Source: an uncultured Pelagibacteraceae bacterium (GTDB taxonomy: Bacteria > Pseudomonadota > Alphaproteobacteria > Pelagibacterales > AG-422-B15). Taken from it: a stretch of DNA of 47,895 bases. Location of the stretch: contig CACHAK010000010.1 of assembly GCA_902577765.1 (NCBI GenBank), forward strand, positions 1 through 47,895, written 5' to 3'. A program made the translations under genes and the position numbers. Under the pieces are notes generated by a model that saw nothing but the letters and a program-made list of their open reading frames with translations, did no database searches and was not told the origin of the DNA. Shown here in pieces: positions 19,003 to 27,283 of the stretch (position 1 is the first letter of the stretch; every line of letters begins with the position of its first letter).

Positions 19003-20271
19003 ATGAGTGAAAATACTAACGATAGTAAAAGCAAGAACACGCTATATTGCTCTTTTTGCGGTAAGAGTCAGCATGAAGTAAAGAAGTTGATTGCGGGGCC
19101 GACCGTATTCATATGCGATGAGTGCGTTGAGTTATGTAATGATATTATTCAAGAGGAGAATAAGGAAACTAAAGCAAAATCATCAAGCAGAATTCCAACT
19201 CCGAAAGAAATTTGTGCAACCTTAGATGACTTCGTGATAGGGCAAAAAGATGCAAAGTACAATTTGTCTGTAGCTGTGCACAACCATTATAAGAGAATCG
19301 AGCATTCTAATTTCAAGTCCGATGTAGAATTATCGAAATCAAACATTCTTTTAATTGGACCTACTGGATGTGGCAAAACTTTATTAGCCCAGACTTTAGC
19401 ACGTATTTTAGATGTGCCATTTACTATGGCGGACGCGACAACACTTACTGAAGCCGGCTATGTTGGTGAAGACGTTGAGAATATCATTTTAAAACTATTA
19501 CAGGCTTCTGACTATAATGTTGAGCGAGCACAAAGAGGTATTGTTTATATAGATGAAATAGACAAAGTTAGTAGAAAATCCGAAAATCCATCAATTACGA
19601 GAGATGTTTCAGGTGAGGGCGTACAGCAGGCTTTGCTTAAGATAATGGAAGGAACAGTTGCAAGTGTGCCACCACAAGGAGGAAGAAAGCACCCACAGCA
19701 AGAATTTTTGCAAGTAGACACAACGAACATATTGTTTATTTGCGGCGGAGCTTTTTCTGGGTTAGATAAAATAATCAATAAAAGATCTAAAGGGTCTGGT
19801 ATTGGATTTCAAGCAAATGTAAAAAGTTATGAAGAGAAATCTGGAGGAAATAGTTTAAAACATATGGAGCCAGAAGACTTGCTAAATTATGGACTGATAC
19901 CAGAGTTTGTTGGAAGACTTCCGATTGTCACAACTCTTACAGATTTAGATGAGGAGTCGCTAGTAAAAATTCTTCAAGAACCTAAAAATGCTCTTGTTAA
20001 ACAATACCAAACACTATTTAGCATGGAAGATGTCAAGCTTATATTGTCAAATGAAGCCCTCAGCGTTATTGCTAAAAAAGCAATTGAGAGAAAAACCGGC
20101 GCAAGGGGACTTAGATCTATACTAGAGAATATCTTGCTTGATACGATGTTTGAATTACCATCGCTAGAAGGCGTTGAAGAGGTTGTAATTAATGCTGAAG
20201 TAGCAGAGGGACGAGCCCGACCATTGTATACCTACACCGATGGTAAAAAAGCTTCAGAAACAAGCGCTTAG
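19003..20271 (+). CDS. clpX: ATP-dependent Clp protease ATP-binding subunit ClpX
   Basis: AAA+ unfoldase that recognises tagged substrates and feeds ClpP. The protein is 422 residues. The N-terminal zinc-binding domain has Cys16, Cys19, Cys38 and Cys41 (YCSFCG and ICDECVELC). Walker A GPTGCGKT is at 119-126, Walker B includes IVYIDEIDK, and the RGVQ-type pore region, sensor motifs ([10 protein letters not shown]) and C-terminal [10 protein letters not shown] are present. It keeps its place between clpP and lon as in many alphaproteobacteria. Confidence 0.98.
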   Translation: MSENTNDSKSKNTLYCSFCGKSQHEVKKLIAGPTVFICDECVELCNDIIQEENKETKAKSSSRIPTPKEICATLDDFVIGQKDAKYNLSVAVHNHYKRIEHSNFKSDVELSKSNILLIGPTGCGKTLLAQTLARILDVPFTMADATTLTEAGYVGEDVENIILKLLQASDYNVERAQRGIVYIDEIDKVSRKSENPSITRDVSGEGVQQALLKIMEGTVASVPPQGGRKHPQQEFLQVDTTNILFICGGAFSGLDKIINKRSKGSGIGFQANVKSYEEKSGGNSLKHMEPEDLLNYGLIPEFVGRLPIVTTLTDLDEESLVKILQEPKNALVKQYQTLFSMEDVKLILSNEALSVIAKKAIERKTGARGLRSILENILLDTMFELPSLEGVEEVVINAEVAEGRARPLYTYTDGKKASETSA

Positions 20272-20289
20272 CCTGTAAATCATTTATTC

Positions 20290-20317
20290 CTTGAAAATTA
20301 GGAATTTATACACATTT
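20290..20317 (+). promoter_or_regulatory. candidate heat-shock (sigma-32/RpoH) promoter for lon
   Basis: CTTGAAA (20290-20296) is followed after a near-normal spacer by ACACATTT (20310-20317), close to the RpoH -10 pattern CCCATnT with one mismatch in the core. Predicted start is near 20324, leaving a leader of about 73 bases. Lon is a classical heat-shock gene, which raises plausibility. The same segment also contains the short inverted repeat ATTCCT / AGGAAT. Confidence 0.45.
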
Positions 20318-20396
20318 TAATAGTAGATGAATAACAAATGACTTTACTAGTTGTGGCATTGGTCATCTTATTAATGAAAGAATTGCCGAGTCGTAT

Positions 20397-22805
20397 ATGA
20401 TAGAAAATAATATCCCAGTCTTGCCTCTAAGAGACATAGTAGTTTTTCCTCACATGGTTGTTCCATTGTTTGTTGGTAGAGACAAATCAGTAAAAGCACT
20501 TGAAAAAGTCATGTCAGGTGACAAGCGTATCATGCTTATCACTCAAAAGAGTGCTTCAGTGGATGATCCAAAAAAAGATGACCTTTTCGACTTTGGAACG
20601 ATTGCGAATGTGTTGCAATTATTAAAATTACCTGACGGTACAGTCAAAGTACTTGTTGAGGGTCTTCAAAGAGCTTCGATTAATATGTTTACTGATAATG
20701 AAGATTATCTGGTATCTAACATTGATCTTATCGATGAGAACAATGATAACACAGATAAAAAATTGAGAGCATTATCTAAATCAATTACTGATCTTTTTGA
20801 TAAATATGTAAATTTAAATAAAAAGATCCCTCCTGAAGTACTTGGAACTATAAATGAAATAGATGATTTGGCTAAATTAAGCGATACGATAGCATCACAC
20901 TTGTCAATCAAGTTGTCTGATAAACAAGAAATATTGGAAGCAGTTGAACTGACTGAGAGATTTGAAAAGATAATGAATTTTATTCAGGCAGAACTTGATG
21001 TAATGCAAGTCGAAAAGAAGATCAGAGGTCGAGTAAAAAATCAAATGGAGAAAACTCAAAGAGAATATTATTTAAATGAGCAAATGAAGGCTATTCAAAA
21101 AGAGCTCGGTGAAGGTGAAGACGGAAAAGATGACATACAAGAATATGAAGAAAAAATTGAGAATACAAAGCTTTCAAAAGAGGCAAAGGAAAAATGTTAT
21201 TCTGAAATTAAAAAGCTAAAATCCATGAGTCCAATGTCTGCTGAGTCTAGTGTTATTAGAAATTATTTAGATTGGATATTAACAATACCATGGGCTAAAA
21301 AGACAAAGGTCAAGAAAGATATCAAATATGCTGAGAGCGTTCTTAATGAAGATCATTATGGTCTCGAAAAGGTGAAAGAAAGAATACTTGAATACTTAGC
21401 TGTGCAGCAACGAATAAAAAAAATGAAAGGTCCAATTTTATGTTTAGTTGGAGCTCCAGGTGTAGGAAAAACCTCATTGGGTAAATCTATTGCTCGAGCT
21501 ACGGGAAGAAAATTTGTAAGAATGTCACTCGGAGGAGTGAGAGATGAAGCGGAAATTAGAGGTCACAGAAGAACCTATATTGGATCTTTGCCTGGAAAAG
21601 TTCTTCAAATGATGAAAAAAGCAGGATCATCTAATCCATTATTTCTGTTAGACGAAATTGATAAGTTAGGAGCTGATTATAGAGGAGATCCTTCATCAGC
21701 TCTATTAGAAGTGCTTGATCCAGAGCAAAATAACTCATTTAACGATCACTATTTGGAAGTTGATTATGACTTGTCAGATACAATGTTTATTACAACTGCA
21801 AATACTTTAAGAATGCCTCCTGCACTTTTAGATAGAATGGAAATTATCAGAATTGCAGGCTACACAGAAGATGAAAAAGTAGAAATTGTAAAACAGCACT
21901 TAGCTCCACAGATGCTTGAAAAGCATGGTTTAAAGAGTGGCGAGCTTGTACTGGATGATAGCGCGATAATTGGATTAATAAGATACTATACTAGGGAAGC
22001 AGGTGTCAGAAGCTTAGAAAGAGAACTTGCTAACCTGGCGCGTAAAACAGTTAAAAAAATTGTAGCTGGTGACATAGCATCACTTACAATTAACGAAGAT
22101 AACCTGCATGAGTTTGCAGGTGTTAGAAAGTTTAAGTTTGGTGAAATTGATAATGACGATCAGGTTGGAATAGTTACAGGACTTGCGTGGACAGAGGTTG
22201 GGGGTGATATATTGCCAATAGAGTCAGTCATAATGCCTGGGAAAGGCCGAATGACTATTACTGGAAAATTAGGCGATGTAATGAAAGAGTCTATTCAAGC
22301 TGCAAAATCTTATGTTCGCTCAAGATGCATTGAGTTCGGAATTAAGCCAACTATTTTTCCGATGCGCGATATCCATATACATGTACCAGAAGGAGCAATC
22401 CCAAAAGATGGCCCATCCGCAGGCCTAGGAATGGTTACTTCCATAGTTTCAGTATTAACAGGCATACCGGTTAGAAATGATATTGCTATGACAGGTGAAG
22501 TAACGCTTCGTGGAAAAGCACTTGGAATTGGTGGTTTAAAGGAAAAACTATTAGCAGCTCTAAGAGCCGGAACAAAAACTGTAATAATTCCAAAAGAAAA
22601 TGAAAAGGACATGGCAGATATCCCTGATAATGTAAAAAATGGGCTAGAATTAATATTCGTTGATAATGTTGATGAGGTATTAAAAATAGCTTTGACGAAA
22701 CCTCTTTTGCCTATTGAGTGGGATGAGGACGATTCACCTAAATCTTCTAGTGATATATCTGAAGATGATGCTGAACAAGATGTGGATAACCCTATAACTC
22801 ACTGA
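20397..22805 (+). CDS. lon: ATP-dependent Lon protease
   Basis: Hexameric AAA+ serine protease degrading misfolded and regulatory proteins. The 802-residue LonA form has an N-terminal substrate domain (VLPLRDIVVFPHMVVPLFVGR), a coiled-coil middle, Walker A GAPGVGKTS at 352-360, RGHRRTYIGSLPG and LLDEIDKLG. The protease domain carries Ser674 in KDGPSAGLGM and Lys717 in GGLKEKLLAA, 43 residues apart as in E. coli. The C-terminal tail is acidic (EWDEDDSPKSSSD). A 125-bp spacer after clpX holds a heat-shock promoter candidate; hupB follows after 139 bp. Confidence 0.98.
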   Translation: MIENNIPVLPLRDIVVFPHMVVPLFVGRDKSVKALEKVMSGDKRIMLITQKSASVDDPKKDDLFDFGTIANVLQLLKLPDGTVKVLVEGLQRASINMFTDNEDYLVSNIDLIDENNDNTDKKLRALSKSITDLFDKYVNLNKKIPPEVLGTINEIDDLAKLSDTIASHLSIKLSDKQEILEAVELTERFEKIMNFIQAELDVMQVEKKIRGRVKNQMEKTQREYYLNEQMKAIQKELGEGEDGKDDIQEYEEKIENTKLSKEAKEKCYSEIKKLKSMSPMSAESSVIRNYLDWILTIPWAKKTKVKKDIKYAESVLNEDHYGLEKVKERILEYLAVQQRIKKMKGPILCLVGAPGVGKTSLGKSIARATGRKFVRMSLGGVRDEAEIRGHRRTYIGSLPGKVLQMMKKAGSSNPLFLLDEIDKLGADYRGDPSSALLEVLDPEQNNSFNDHYLEVDYDLSDTMFITTANTLRMPPALLDRMEIIRIAGYTEDEKVEIVKQHLAPQMLEKHGLKSGELVLDDSAIIGLIRYYTREAGVRSLERELANLARKTVKKIVAGDIASLTINEDNLHEFAGVRKFKFGEIDNDDQVGIVTGLAWTEVGGDILPIESVIMPGKGRMTITGKLGDVMKESIQAAKSYVRSRCIEFGIKPTIFPMRDIHIHVPEGAIPKDGPSAGLGMVTSIVSVLTGIPVRNDIAMTGEVTLRGKALGIGGLKEKLLAALRAGTKTVIIPKENEKDMADIPDNVKNGLELIFVDNVDEVLKIALTKPLLPIEWDEDDSPKSSSDISEDDAEQDVDNPITH

Positions 22806-22927
22806 TTTCATTGCATTTAATTAAATTAAGGCATCTAAATTTTAATTTTTAGCAGTTTTCTTGGGCTTTTTCTTGACTATATATAGTAGTTCAGATCTCA
22901 TAGTTATATTACGAATCAAAAACTCCT

Positions 22928-22944
22928 AAAAAAAGGGGGGGGTT
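22928..22944 (+). promoter_or_regulatory. hupB ribosome-binding site made of an A7-G8 homopolymer tract
   Basis: Seven A (22928-22934) run directly into eight G (22935-22942), then TT and the hupB ATG at 22945. In such AT-rich DNA a G8 run is conspicuous, and it occupies the Shine-Dalgarno position. Length changes by slippage would alter spacing and strength of the site. Confidence 0.6.
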
Positions 22945-23238
22945 ATGAACAAACAAGACTTAATAGCAAAAGTAGCTGATGTTACAGGTATGCAAAAATC
23001 TGACTCAGAAAAGGCAGTAAATGCAGTTTTTGACCAAATTACTGATGTTCTTAAAGCAAGAGGAGAAGTAAGATTGGTAGGCTTTGGCACATTCAAAACA
23101 TCAATTAGAAAAGCATCTCAAGGACGAAATCCACGTACCAATGAGGTCATTCAAATCCCTGAGTCAACTAGACCTAAGTTTACTGCAGGTAAAGGTTTGA
23201 AAGAAGCTGTTAATAATGCTGGCGGCGGCGGAATGTAG
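22945..23238 (+). CDS. hupB: DNA-binding protein HU
   Basis: Small histone-like protein that bends and compacts DNA as a dimer. It is 97 residues. MNKQDLIAKVADVTGMQKSDSEKAV and the VRLVGFGTFKTSIRKASQGR-like core, then GRNPRTNEVIQIPESTRPKF (the DNA-inserting beta arm with its Pro) are all standard. The C-terminus carries a short Gly tail (NNAGGGGM). The position after lon is conserved in proteobacteria. The gene is closed by an intrinsic terminator 30 bp downstream, and its ribosome site is a G8 tract. Confidence 0.97.
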   Translation: MNKQDLIAKVADVTGMQKSDSEKAVNAVFDQITDVLKARGEVRLVGFGTFKTSIRKASQGRNPRTNEVIQIPESTRPKFTAGKGLKEAVNNAGGGGM

Positions 23239-23267
23239 TTCCTTAATCGCTGACTAAATTATTTAAA

Positions 23268-23307
23268 ATCCGATCACTCTTAAATAAAGGGTGGTCGGAT
23301 TTTTTTT
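23268..23307 (+). terminator. intrinsic terminator of hupB
   Basis: Arms ATCCGATCACTC (23268-23279) and GGGTGGTCGGAT (23289-23300) form a 12-pair stem with two G-T wobbles and a 9-base loop, followed by T run 23300-23307. It is the only strong intrinsic terminator seen in the window and ends the tig-clpP-clpX-lon-hupB block before the tRNAs. Confidence 0.9.
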
Positions 23308-23317
23308 ATAAATATCT

Positions 23318-23329
23318 GTGAATATTCAC
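23318..23329. repeat. perfect 12-bp palindrome GTGAATATTCAC
   Basis: A perfect inverted repeat without spacer between the hupB terminator and tRNA-Val, 27 bases before the mature tRNA. Its position would suit an operator or a promoter-proximal site, but no regulator with this exact site is identified from sequence. Confidence 0.45.
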
Positions 23330-23355
23330 TAAAATAGATATATAACAGTCTTTCC

Positions 23356-23431
23356 GGGCGATTAGCTCAGCTGGAAGAGCGTCACGTTTACACCGTGAAT
23401 GTCGGGAGTTCGAACCTCTCATCGCCCACCA
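23356..23431 (+). tRNA. tRNA-Val (anticodon TAC)
   Basis: A 76-nt tRNA. Acceptor GGGCGAT pairs with ATCGCCC, then A and encoded CCA. The anticodon stem TCACG/CGTGA encloses TTTACAC, anticodon TAC. D arm TAGCTCAGCTGG and T arm GGGAGTTCGAACCTCTC are normal. It is 32 bp before tRNA-Asp, probably on the same transcript. Confidence 0.96.
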
Positions 23432-23463
23432 TTTCATCCCACGAGATGGAAACACTTTTCTGT

Positions 23464-23541
23464 GGGGGTGTAGCTCAGTCTGGTTAGAGCGCCTGCCTGT
23501 CACGCAGGAGGTCGCGGGTTCGAGTCCCGTCACTCCCGCCA
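23464..23541 (+). tRNA. tRNA-Asp (anticodon GTC)
   Basis: A 78-nt tRNA. Acceptor GGGGGTG pairs with CACTCCC (one G-T), followed by discriminator G and encoded CCA. The anticodon stem CCTGC/GCAGG encloses CTGTCAC, anticodon GTC. Being a GUN-anticodon tRNA, it is a natural substrate for the queuosine enzyme Tgt encoded at the window start. Confidence 0.96.
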
Positions 23542-23576
23542 TTGATTTTTTTAAAAGAATCCCACAGTATTAACTT

Positions 23577-23993
23577 ATGATTGAAAATTTTGAACATTTA
23601 TATTTACTCATACTTCATATTTTAATGACAGCGTTATTTGGCATTTATACTTTCAGAGCACTTTTTAAGCCTGAGGGGATGGTTAAGGAGTTTAATATGG
23701 ATCAGAGTAGTGTGTATATAGTTAGGGTCCTTGGAACATTTGTGGCACCATTTTTTTTGATTGGTATTTATTTGATTTTTCGACCAAATGGGCCAGAGGG
23801 GGCATGGGTTTACTATAACTTAATCTTTATAAACTTTGTAATTCTCTCTGTTTATGACGCGGCCGTTTTTCTCAAAAAAGTTGATAATGATAAAGGTACC
23901 AAAAATTCAGTAACTGACTTGGCGGTCAATACATTTACACTTATATCGTCAATTATCTTAATTCTTGGATTGTCAAATAAAATTTATATTTGA
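23577..23993 (+). CDS. small integral membrane protein, unknown
   Basis: A 138-residue protein I do not recognise. Four hydrophobic segments are visible at about residues 8-28, 47-67, 75-97 and 115-135, joined by short charged loops (RALFKPEGMVKEF; FLKKVDNDKGTKN). It has no signal peptide or catalytic motif. It follows tRNA-Asp by 35 bp and its 3' end overlaps the convergent BtuF-like gene by 10 bp. The initiation ATG at 23577 has no clear ribosome site, though the TM pattern and codon usage support a real gene. Confidence 0.65.
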   Translation: MIENFEHLYLLILHILMTALFGIYTFRALFKPEGMVKEFNMDQSSVYIVRVLGTFVAPFFLIGIYLIFRPNGPEGAWVYYNLIFINFVILSVYDAAVFLKKVDNDKGTKNSVTDLAVNTFTLISSIILILGLSNKIYI

Positions 23994-24859
23994 TTACCTA
24001 AAATTTGACTTCTAAGTTGAATTGATCCTTCAAGTATTCTTGTAGTAGGACGGCTAAAATAGGAATCAGCATCAAATGAATACACTCTGTTTTCTTTAAA
24101 TGGATTGAGGTGATTTAATCGATCGTCATGAAATAATTGTGATGAAAAAGTCAAATTTTGCTCAAGATTATAGCCACAGCAAATTAAGGCAATCGCATAT
24201 GGATCTGAATCGACTATTTCATCAGCAGACAAAATTCTTGATTGGTCACCTGTTTGTCCAATTGCTGAGTTAAAGCCAGCTAATTCAATTTGTTCTGGAA
24301 CCCAATGACCAGCAGAAAAATAAGGGTCTATCCATTCTAAACAAAGAATTCGGTGATCATACTTTGTTTGACGTTTAAGTATTTCTCTTTTTTCTCGAGC
24401 TTTATCTATGTGATTTTTTGCTGAGATTATTGAATTAAGTTTATTTCCTAGCATTATTATATCGTCACAGATGCCATCAAACGTTCTTCCAATTAAAGAA
24501 ATTATTTTTGTCGATGAAGGTAAGGTGCATAAAGTTCCTTTTAATTCAACTTCGATTTGACTACTGGATATGGAGCAGACATCGCATATACCCTGAGTAA
24601 CAATGAAGTCAGGCTTTAAATCATTTAAACGTTCAGTATTTATTTGATATAGGGAATCGTTAGTTTGAAGTGTTTCACGCACTTGAAAGTCAATATCGCT
24701 CTGAGATCCATGAGGGTTAATTGACGAACTCGATAATTTTTCTAGTTTATTGACTTCAGTTGGAAAATTACATTCATGACTAACGCCGACCAAACTAGAA
24801 CCTAGACCCAGTTCGAATATTATTTCACTAGCACTTGGAGTTAGGCTTACAATCCTCAT
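23984..24859 (-). CDS. cobalamin-binding BtuF-like protein (no signal peptide)
   Basis: Periplasmic-binding-protein fold of the BtuF/FecB type, 291 residues. MRIVSLTPSASEIIFELGLG, VGVSHECNFP, LKPDFIVTQGICDVCSIS and CLEWIDPYFSAGHWVPEQIE are typical of a subgroup commonly annotated as cobalamin-binding protein. Unlike true BtuF there is no signal peptide, and no btuCD genes are nearby, so a cytoplasmic role is possible. It is last in a minus-strand run that begins with the SMP-30-like gene (gap to the previous gene 8 bp) and overlaps the convergent membrane-protein gene by 10 bp. Confidence 0.8.
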   Translation of the reverse strand: MRIVSLTPSASEIIFELGLGSSLVGVSHECNFPTEVNKLEKLSSSSINPHGSQSDIDFQVRETLQTNDSLYQINTERLNDLKPDFIVTQGICDVCSISSSQIEVELKGTLCTLPSSTKIISLIGRTFDGICDDIIMLGNKLNSIISAKNHIDKAREKREILKRQTKYDHRILCLEWIDPYFSAGHWVPEQIELAGFNSAIGQTGDQSRILSADEIVDSDPYAIALICCGYNLEQNLTFSSQLFHDDRLNHLNPFKENRVYSFDADSYFSRPTTRILEGSIQLRSQILGNQI

Positions 24860-24867
24860 TAGTTAAA

Positions 24868-25176
24868 TTACTCGTGCTCACCGTCTTTGCCTCTGAAAAA
24901 TTTTAAGTCATAAATTTGAGGTTTTTTTTCAGCTGTGAAAAATACGAACATTGTTATAAAAAGTGCAGCAATTAATAAAGCGTGGGCAATTGCAGTAAAA
25001 CCAAACACAAAAACACTGTCAACGATATAAAGTGAAAATACACCACTCCACATAAATGCTAGAATTTGCATGACCATATGACGAATTTTAAGATTCGTTA
25101 TATTTTTTAATGGATTCACATTTGAGTCCATTATGGGTGACCAAAAACTTTTAAATATGTCTATTATCTTCTTCAT
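24868..25176 (-). CDS. small membrane protein, unknown
   Basis: A 102-residue protein I do not recognise. Two hydrophobic segments at about residues 33-55 and 57-82 are separated by a short turn, with a basic N-terminal region (IKKIIDIFKSFW-like) and a charged C-terminal tail (FFRGKDGEHE). This suggests a two-pass inner-membrane protein with both ends in the cytoplasm. Seven bp separate it from the flavoprotein upstream and eight bp from the BtuF-like gene downstream, so it belongs to the same transcript. Confidence 0.65.
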   Translation of the reverse strand: MKKIIDIFKSFWSPIMDSNVNPLKNITNLKIRHMVMQILAFMWSGVFSLYIVDSVFVFGFTAIAHALLIAALFITMFVFFTAEKKPQIYDLKFFRGKDGEHE

Positions 25177-25183
25177 TCAATTC

Positions 25184-25771
25184 CTATTGAAATAGAGTCG
25201 CCGTATCTTTCACATCCTTTAGAAATTTTTTTCTAACTTTGTCAGCAACAAAGGGTACTGCAAAGTATCTTTTGTAAAGAATGCTTTTTATACCACATAT
25301 GTGAAAAACACCCCTTTTCAAGCGTCTAATTGGCAAATTGAGAAAGAATGTAGTTATTGCCAATCGAGGGGAGCCATATGTACAAAATATTATTGCTTTT
25401 TTGTTACCTAGATTACCTTGAGGGTAACCATAGTTGCCAACCAGCTGTTTAAAAGTAAATGCCCATGGAGGAGCTAAAACTTTATCGATCCAACCCTCCA
25501 GGATTGCGGGCATTCTAAAATTCCATATTGGAGCAATTAATACAATTGTATCGCTTTGTTCTATCCTTCTTCGATGATCCAAAACATCTGGTCCAGGATT
25601 ACCTCCAGCAAATACAGGATCAAATTTTTCTTTATATAAGTCAACCATATCCACTGAATGTCCAGCTTTCTTTGCGCTTTCAATAAATGTATCTCTTATT
25701 GCGGCATTAAAAGAGTTATCGTCGTAATGACCGTATACGATAAAAAATTTTTTAAACTGTCTTTCTCTCAT
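25184..25771 (-). CDS. NAD(P)H:quinone oxidoreductase-like flavodoxin-fold protein
   Basis: A 195-residue protein of the NQO1/KefF/MdaB type, expected to bind FMN or FAD and reduce quinones or other electrophiles by two electrons. Seen are FFIVYGHYDDNSFNAAIRD (flavin phosphate loop) and IVLIAPIWNFRMPAILEGWI with DKVL (the MPAILEGWID family signature), then GKK(A)IIFCTYGSP. The start overlaps the end of the upstream GST gene by 20 bp. With GST next to it, a detoxification or redox-stress role is likely but inferred. Confidence 0.85.
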   Translation of the reverse strand: MRERQFKKFFIVYGHYDDNSFNAAIRDTFIESAKKAGHSVDMVDLYKEKFDPVFAGGNPGPDVLDHRRRIEQSDTIVLIAPIWNFRMPAILEGWIDKVLAPPWAFTFKQLVGNYGYPQGNLGNKKAIIFCTYGSPRLAITTFFLNLPIRRLKRGVFHICGIKSILYKRYFAVPFVADKVRKKFLKDVKDTATLFQ

Positions 25772-26366
25772 TTTGTATATTCCTCACTTTTATTATGGTC
25801 TGATTCTCTAACATTTTATTGTAGAAACTTTGTATTTTTGGGTAATTTTCAAGAAAATGATCCTCCTCTAACCAGAATAGTAATGTGAACAAGTAAAAAT
25901 CAGCTGCAGACAATTCATTTCCAATTACAAATTCTCCTATTTTATCTTCAATAAAATTTAAATATCGATGCAAAATATTCTGCGATTTAGTTATTAAATC
26001 CTCTGAGTTTTTATCTGAAACGTAATGATCTGGATGATAAAAAAGTAGAATAATTGGGTAAAACGATGAAGACATAAAAGCCATGATTTGATGAAACTCA
26101 TTCATTTCAGTTTCTGTACTAGGTAACAAGTGATTTTCCCTTTTAAGCAAGTGATATACAATAGCTAAGCTCTCAATTAAAAATTTTCCATCTGGCAGTT
26201 TCACCATTGGAACTCTTCCGAGGGGATTGATTTTTAATATTTTTTCATCGCTTTTAACATTTTTTTCATCAACCTCAATAAACTCATAATCAATTGAAAG
26301 CTCATGAAAAAGATACTCAATTATATCAGAACCCGTTTCTGATCTGCCATAAATTTGGTATTTCAC
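25752..26366 (-). CDS. glutathione S-transferase family protein
   Basis: A 204-residue cytosolic GST. The N-terminal thioredoxin-like domain runs YQIYGRSETGSDIIEYLFHE to LGRVPMVKLPDGKFLIESLA (with the cis-Pro of VPM and the ES glutathione-binding pair), then an all-helical C domain (ELSAADFYLFTLLFWL). Translation begins with GTG: the start G is the last base of the SMP-30 stop codon (TAGTG), a one-base overlap implying coupled translation. It shares 20 bp with the quinone reductase gene downstream. Confidence 0.87.
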   Translation of the reverse strand: MKYQIYGRSETGSDIIEYLFHELSIDYEFIEVDEKNVKSDEKILKINPLGRVPMVKLPDGKFLIESLAIVYHLLKRENHLLPSTETEMNEFHQIMAFMSSSFYPIILLFYHPDHYVSDKNSEDLITKSQNILHRYLNFIEDKIGEFVIGNELSAADFYLFTLLFWLEEDHFLENYPKIQSFYNKMLENQTIIKVRNIQNERKTV

Positions 26367-27283
26367 TAGGGTGATCCGGCTTTGGCGTGATTGACACTAA
26401 TAGAATAAATTTTCCCTGATTTTATTGCTTTGGCTGCATCCGGCTCTGAAGCGTCTGCAGTACATACAAACAAAGTGTTGCCGTTTGATCCGCCCAACAT
26501 GCATGCATATGCTCTATTTGGAGTAGCAATCCTATCTGTTATTTTTCCACCTTCTTCATACCTAACCACTTCTGAGGTAGTTGGAGAAGCTATCCAGATA
26601 CCCATCTTTTCATCCAAACAAATACCATCTGGGACAGGGTAAGGTATTCCTTTACCTTCTTTTGGAGTAATTTTTAAAAAACGCATAGTTTTTGTGTAGT
26701 AATAAAATAGATTAGGCATCATATAAGCCCATACTCTCCGATTAGAAAGATCACCATCTTTATCTATATCAAATGCAGTAAGTCTTCCCGCATAGGTTTC
26801 GCCAATAATAAGTTTTTTACCATCAGGTGTAATTACAGTTCCATTTGGAAAGTCTAAATTTGAAGCAGCAATTGAGGCGTTTCCATCAGGATCGACCTTT
26901 ATAAGAATAGTTGGCTTTATATCTTTTCCGTGATGTATTGATCCAAAATTACCGACATAGGCATTACCGTTTTTGTCGACCACCATGTCATTGCACCTAA
27001 AAGGTGTAAGTTTTGACATATCTGAATGCTCAGTAAGATTGCCATCTTTAAACTTTAGTAGCTTTCTATCGAGCATAGAGACAATAATGAGATCACCATT
27101 TGGCAACCACCCCAGGCCAGACGGTTGATTAGGTACATCGACTATTTTTTCGACATTTCCCACCTCATCTGCGGTCATCACAGCATGATGGTAAAAATCT
27201 GAGAACCAAAGTTTGCCATCTTTCCATCTTGGACCTTCAGAAAAGTGAAGGTTATCTGCGATTAAATTGAATTTATTATTCAT
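26366..27283 (-). CDS. SMP-30/gluconolactonase-like beta-propeller hydrolase
   Basis: A 305-residue six-bladed propeller of the SMP-30/LRE family, whose members hydrolyse lactones or organophosphates using a divalent metal. HFSEGPRWKDGKLWFSDFYH has the metal Glu, NDMVVDKNGNAYVGNFG the metal-binding Asn region, FPNGTVITPDGKKLIIGETY and PDGICLDEKMGIWIAS the Asp region. No signal peptide is visible, so it should be cytosolic. It is first in the minus-strand run with GST, flavoprotein, membrane protein and BtuF-like gene. Substrate unknown. Confidence 0.87.
   Translation of the reverse strand: MNNKFNLIADNLHFSEGPRWKDGKLWFSDFYHHAVMTADEVGNVEKIVDVPNQPSGLGWLPNGDLIIVSMLDRKLLKFKDGNLTEHSDMSKLTPFRCNDMVVDKNGNAYVGNFGSIHHGKDIKPTILIKVDPDGNASIAASNLDFPNGTVITPDGKKLIIGETYAGRLTAFDIDKDGDLSNRRVWAYMMPNLFYYYTKTMRFLKITPKEGKGIPYPVPDGICLDEKMGIWIASPTTSEVVRYEEGGKITDRIATPNRAYACMLGGSNGNTLFVCTADASEPDAAKAIKSGKIYSISVNHAKAGSP

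Noticed and set aside
22861..22910. Sigma-70 promoter before hupB built on TTGACT (22873-22878)
   Set aside because: The hexamer at 17 bases (TCTCAT) is poor and the better TATATT is too far; hupB may be transcribed from elsewhere in the spacer or from lon.
23306..23542. Minus-strand 78-codon frame containing the phrase VTGLEPATS ... RGSNSRHSRCKRDA
   Set aside because: It is the antisense of tRNA-Val and tRNA-Asp. This peptide is a well-known false gene product in databases arising from tRNA loci.
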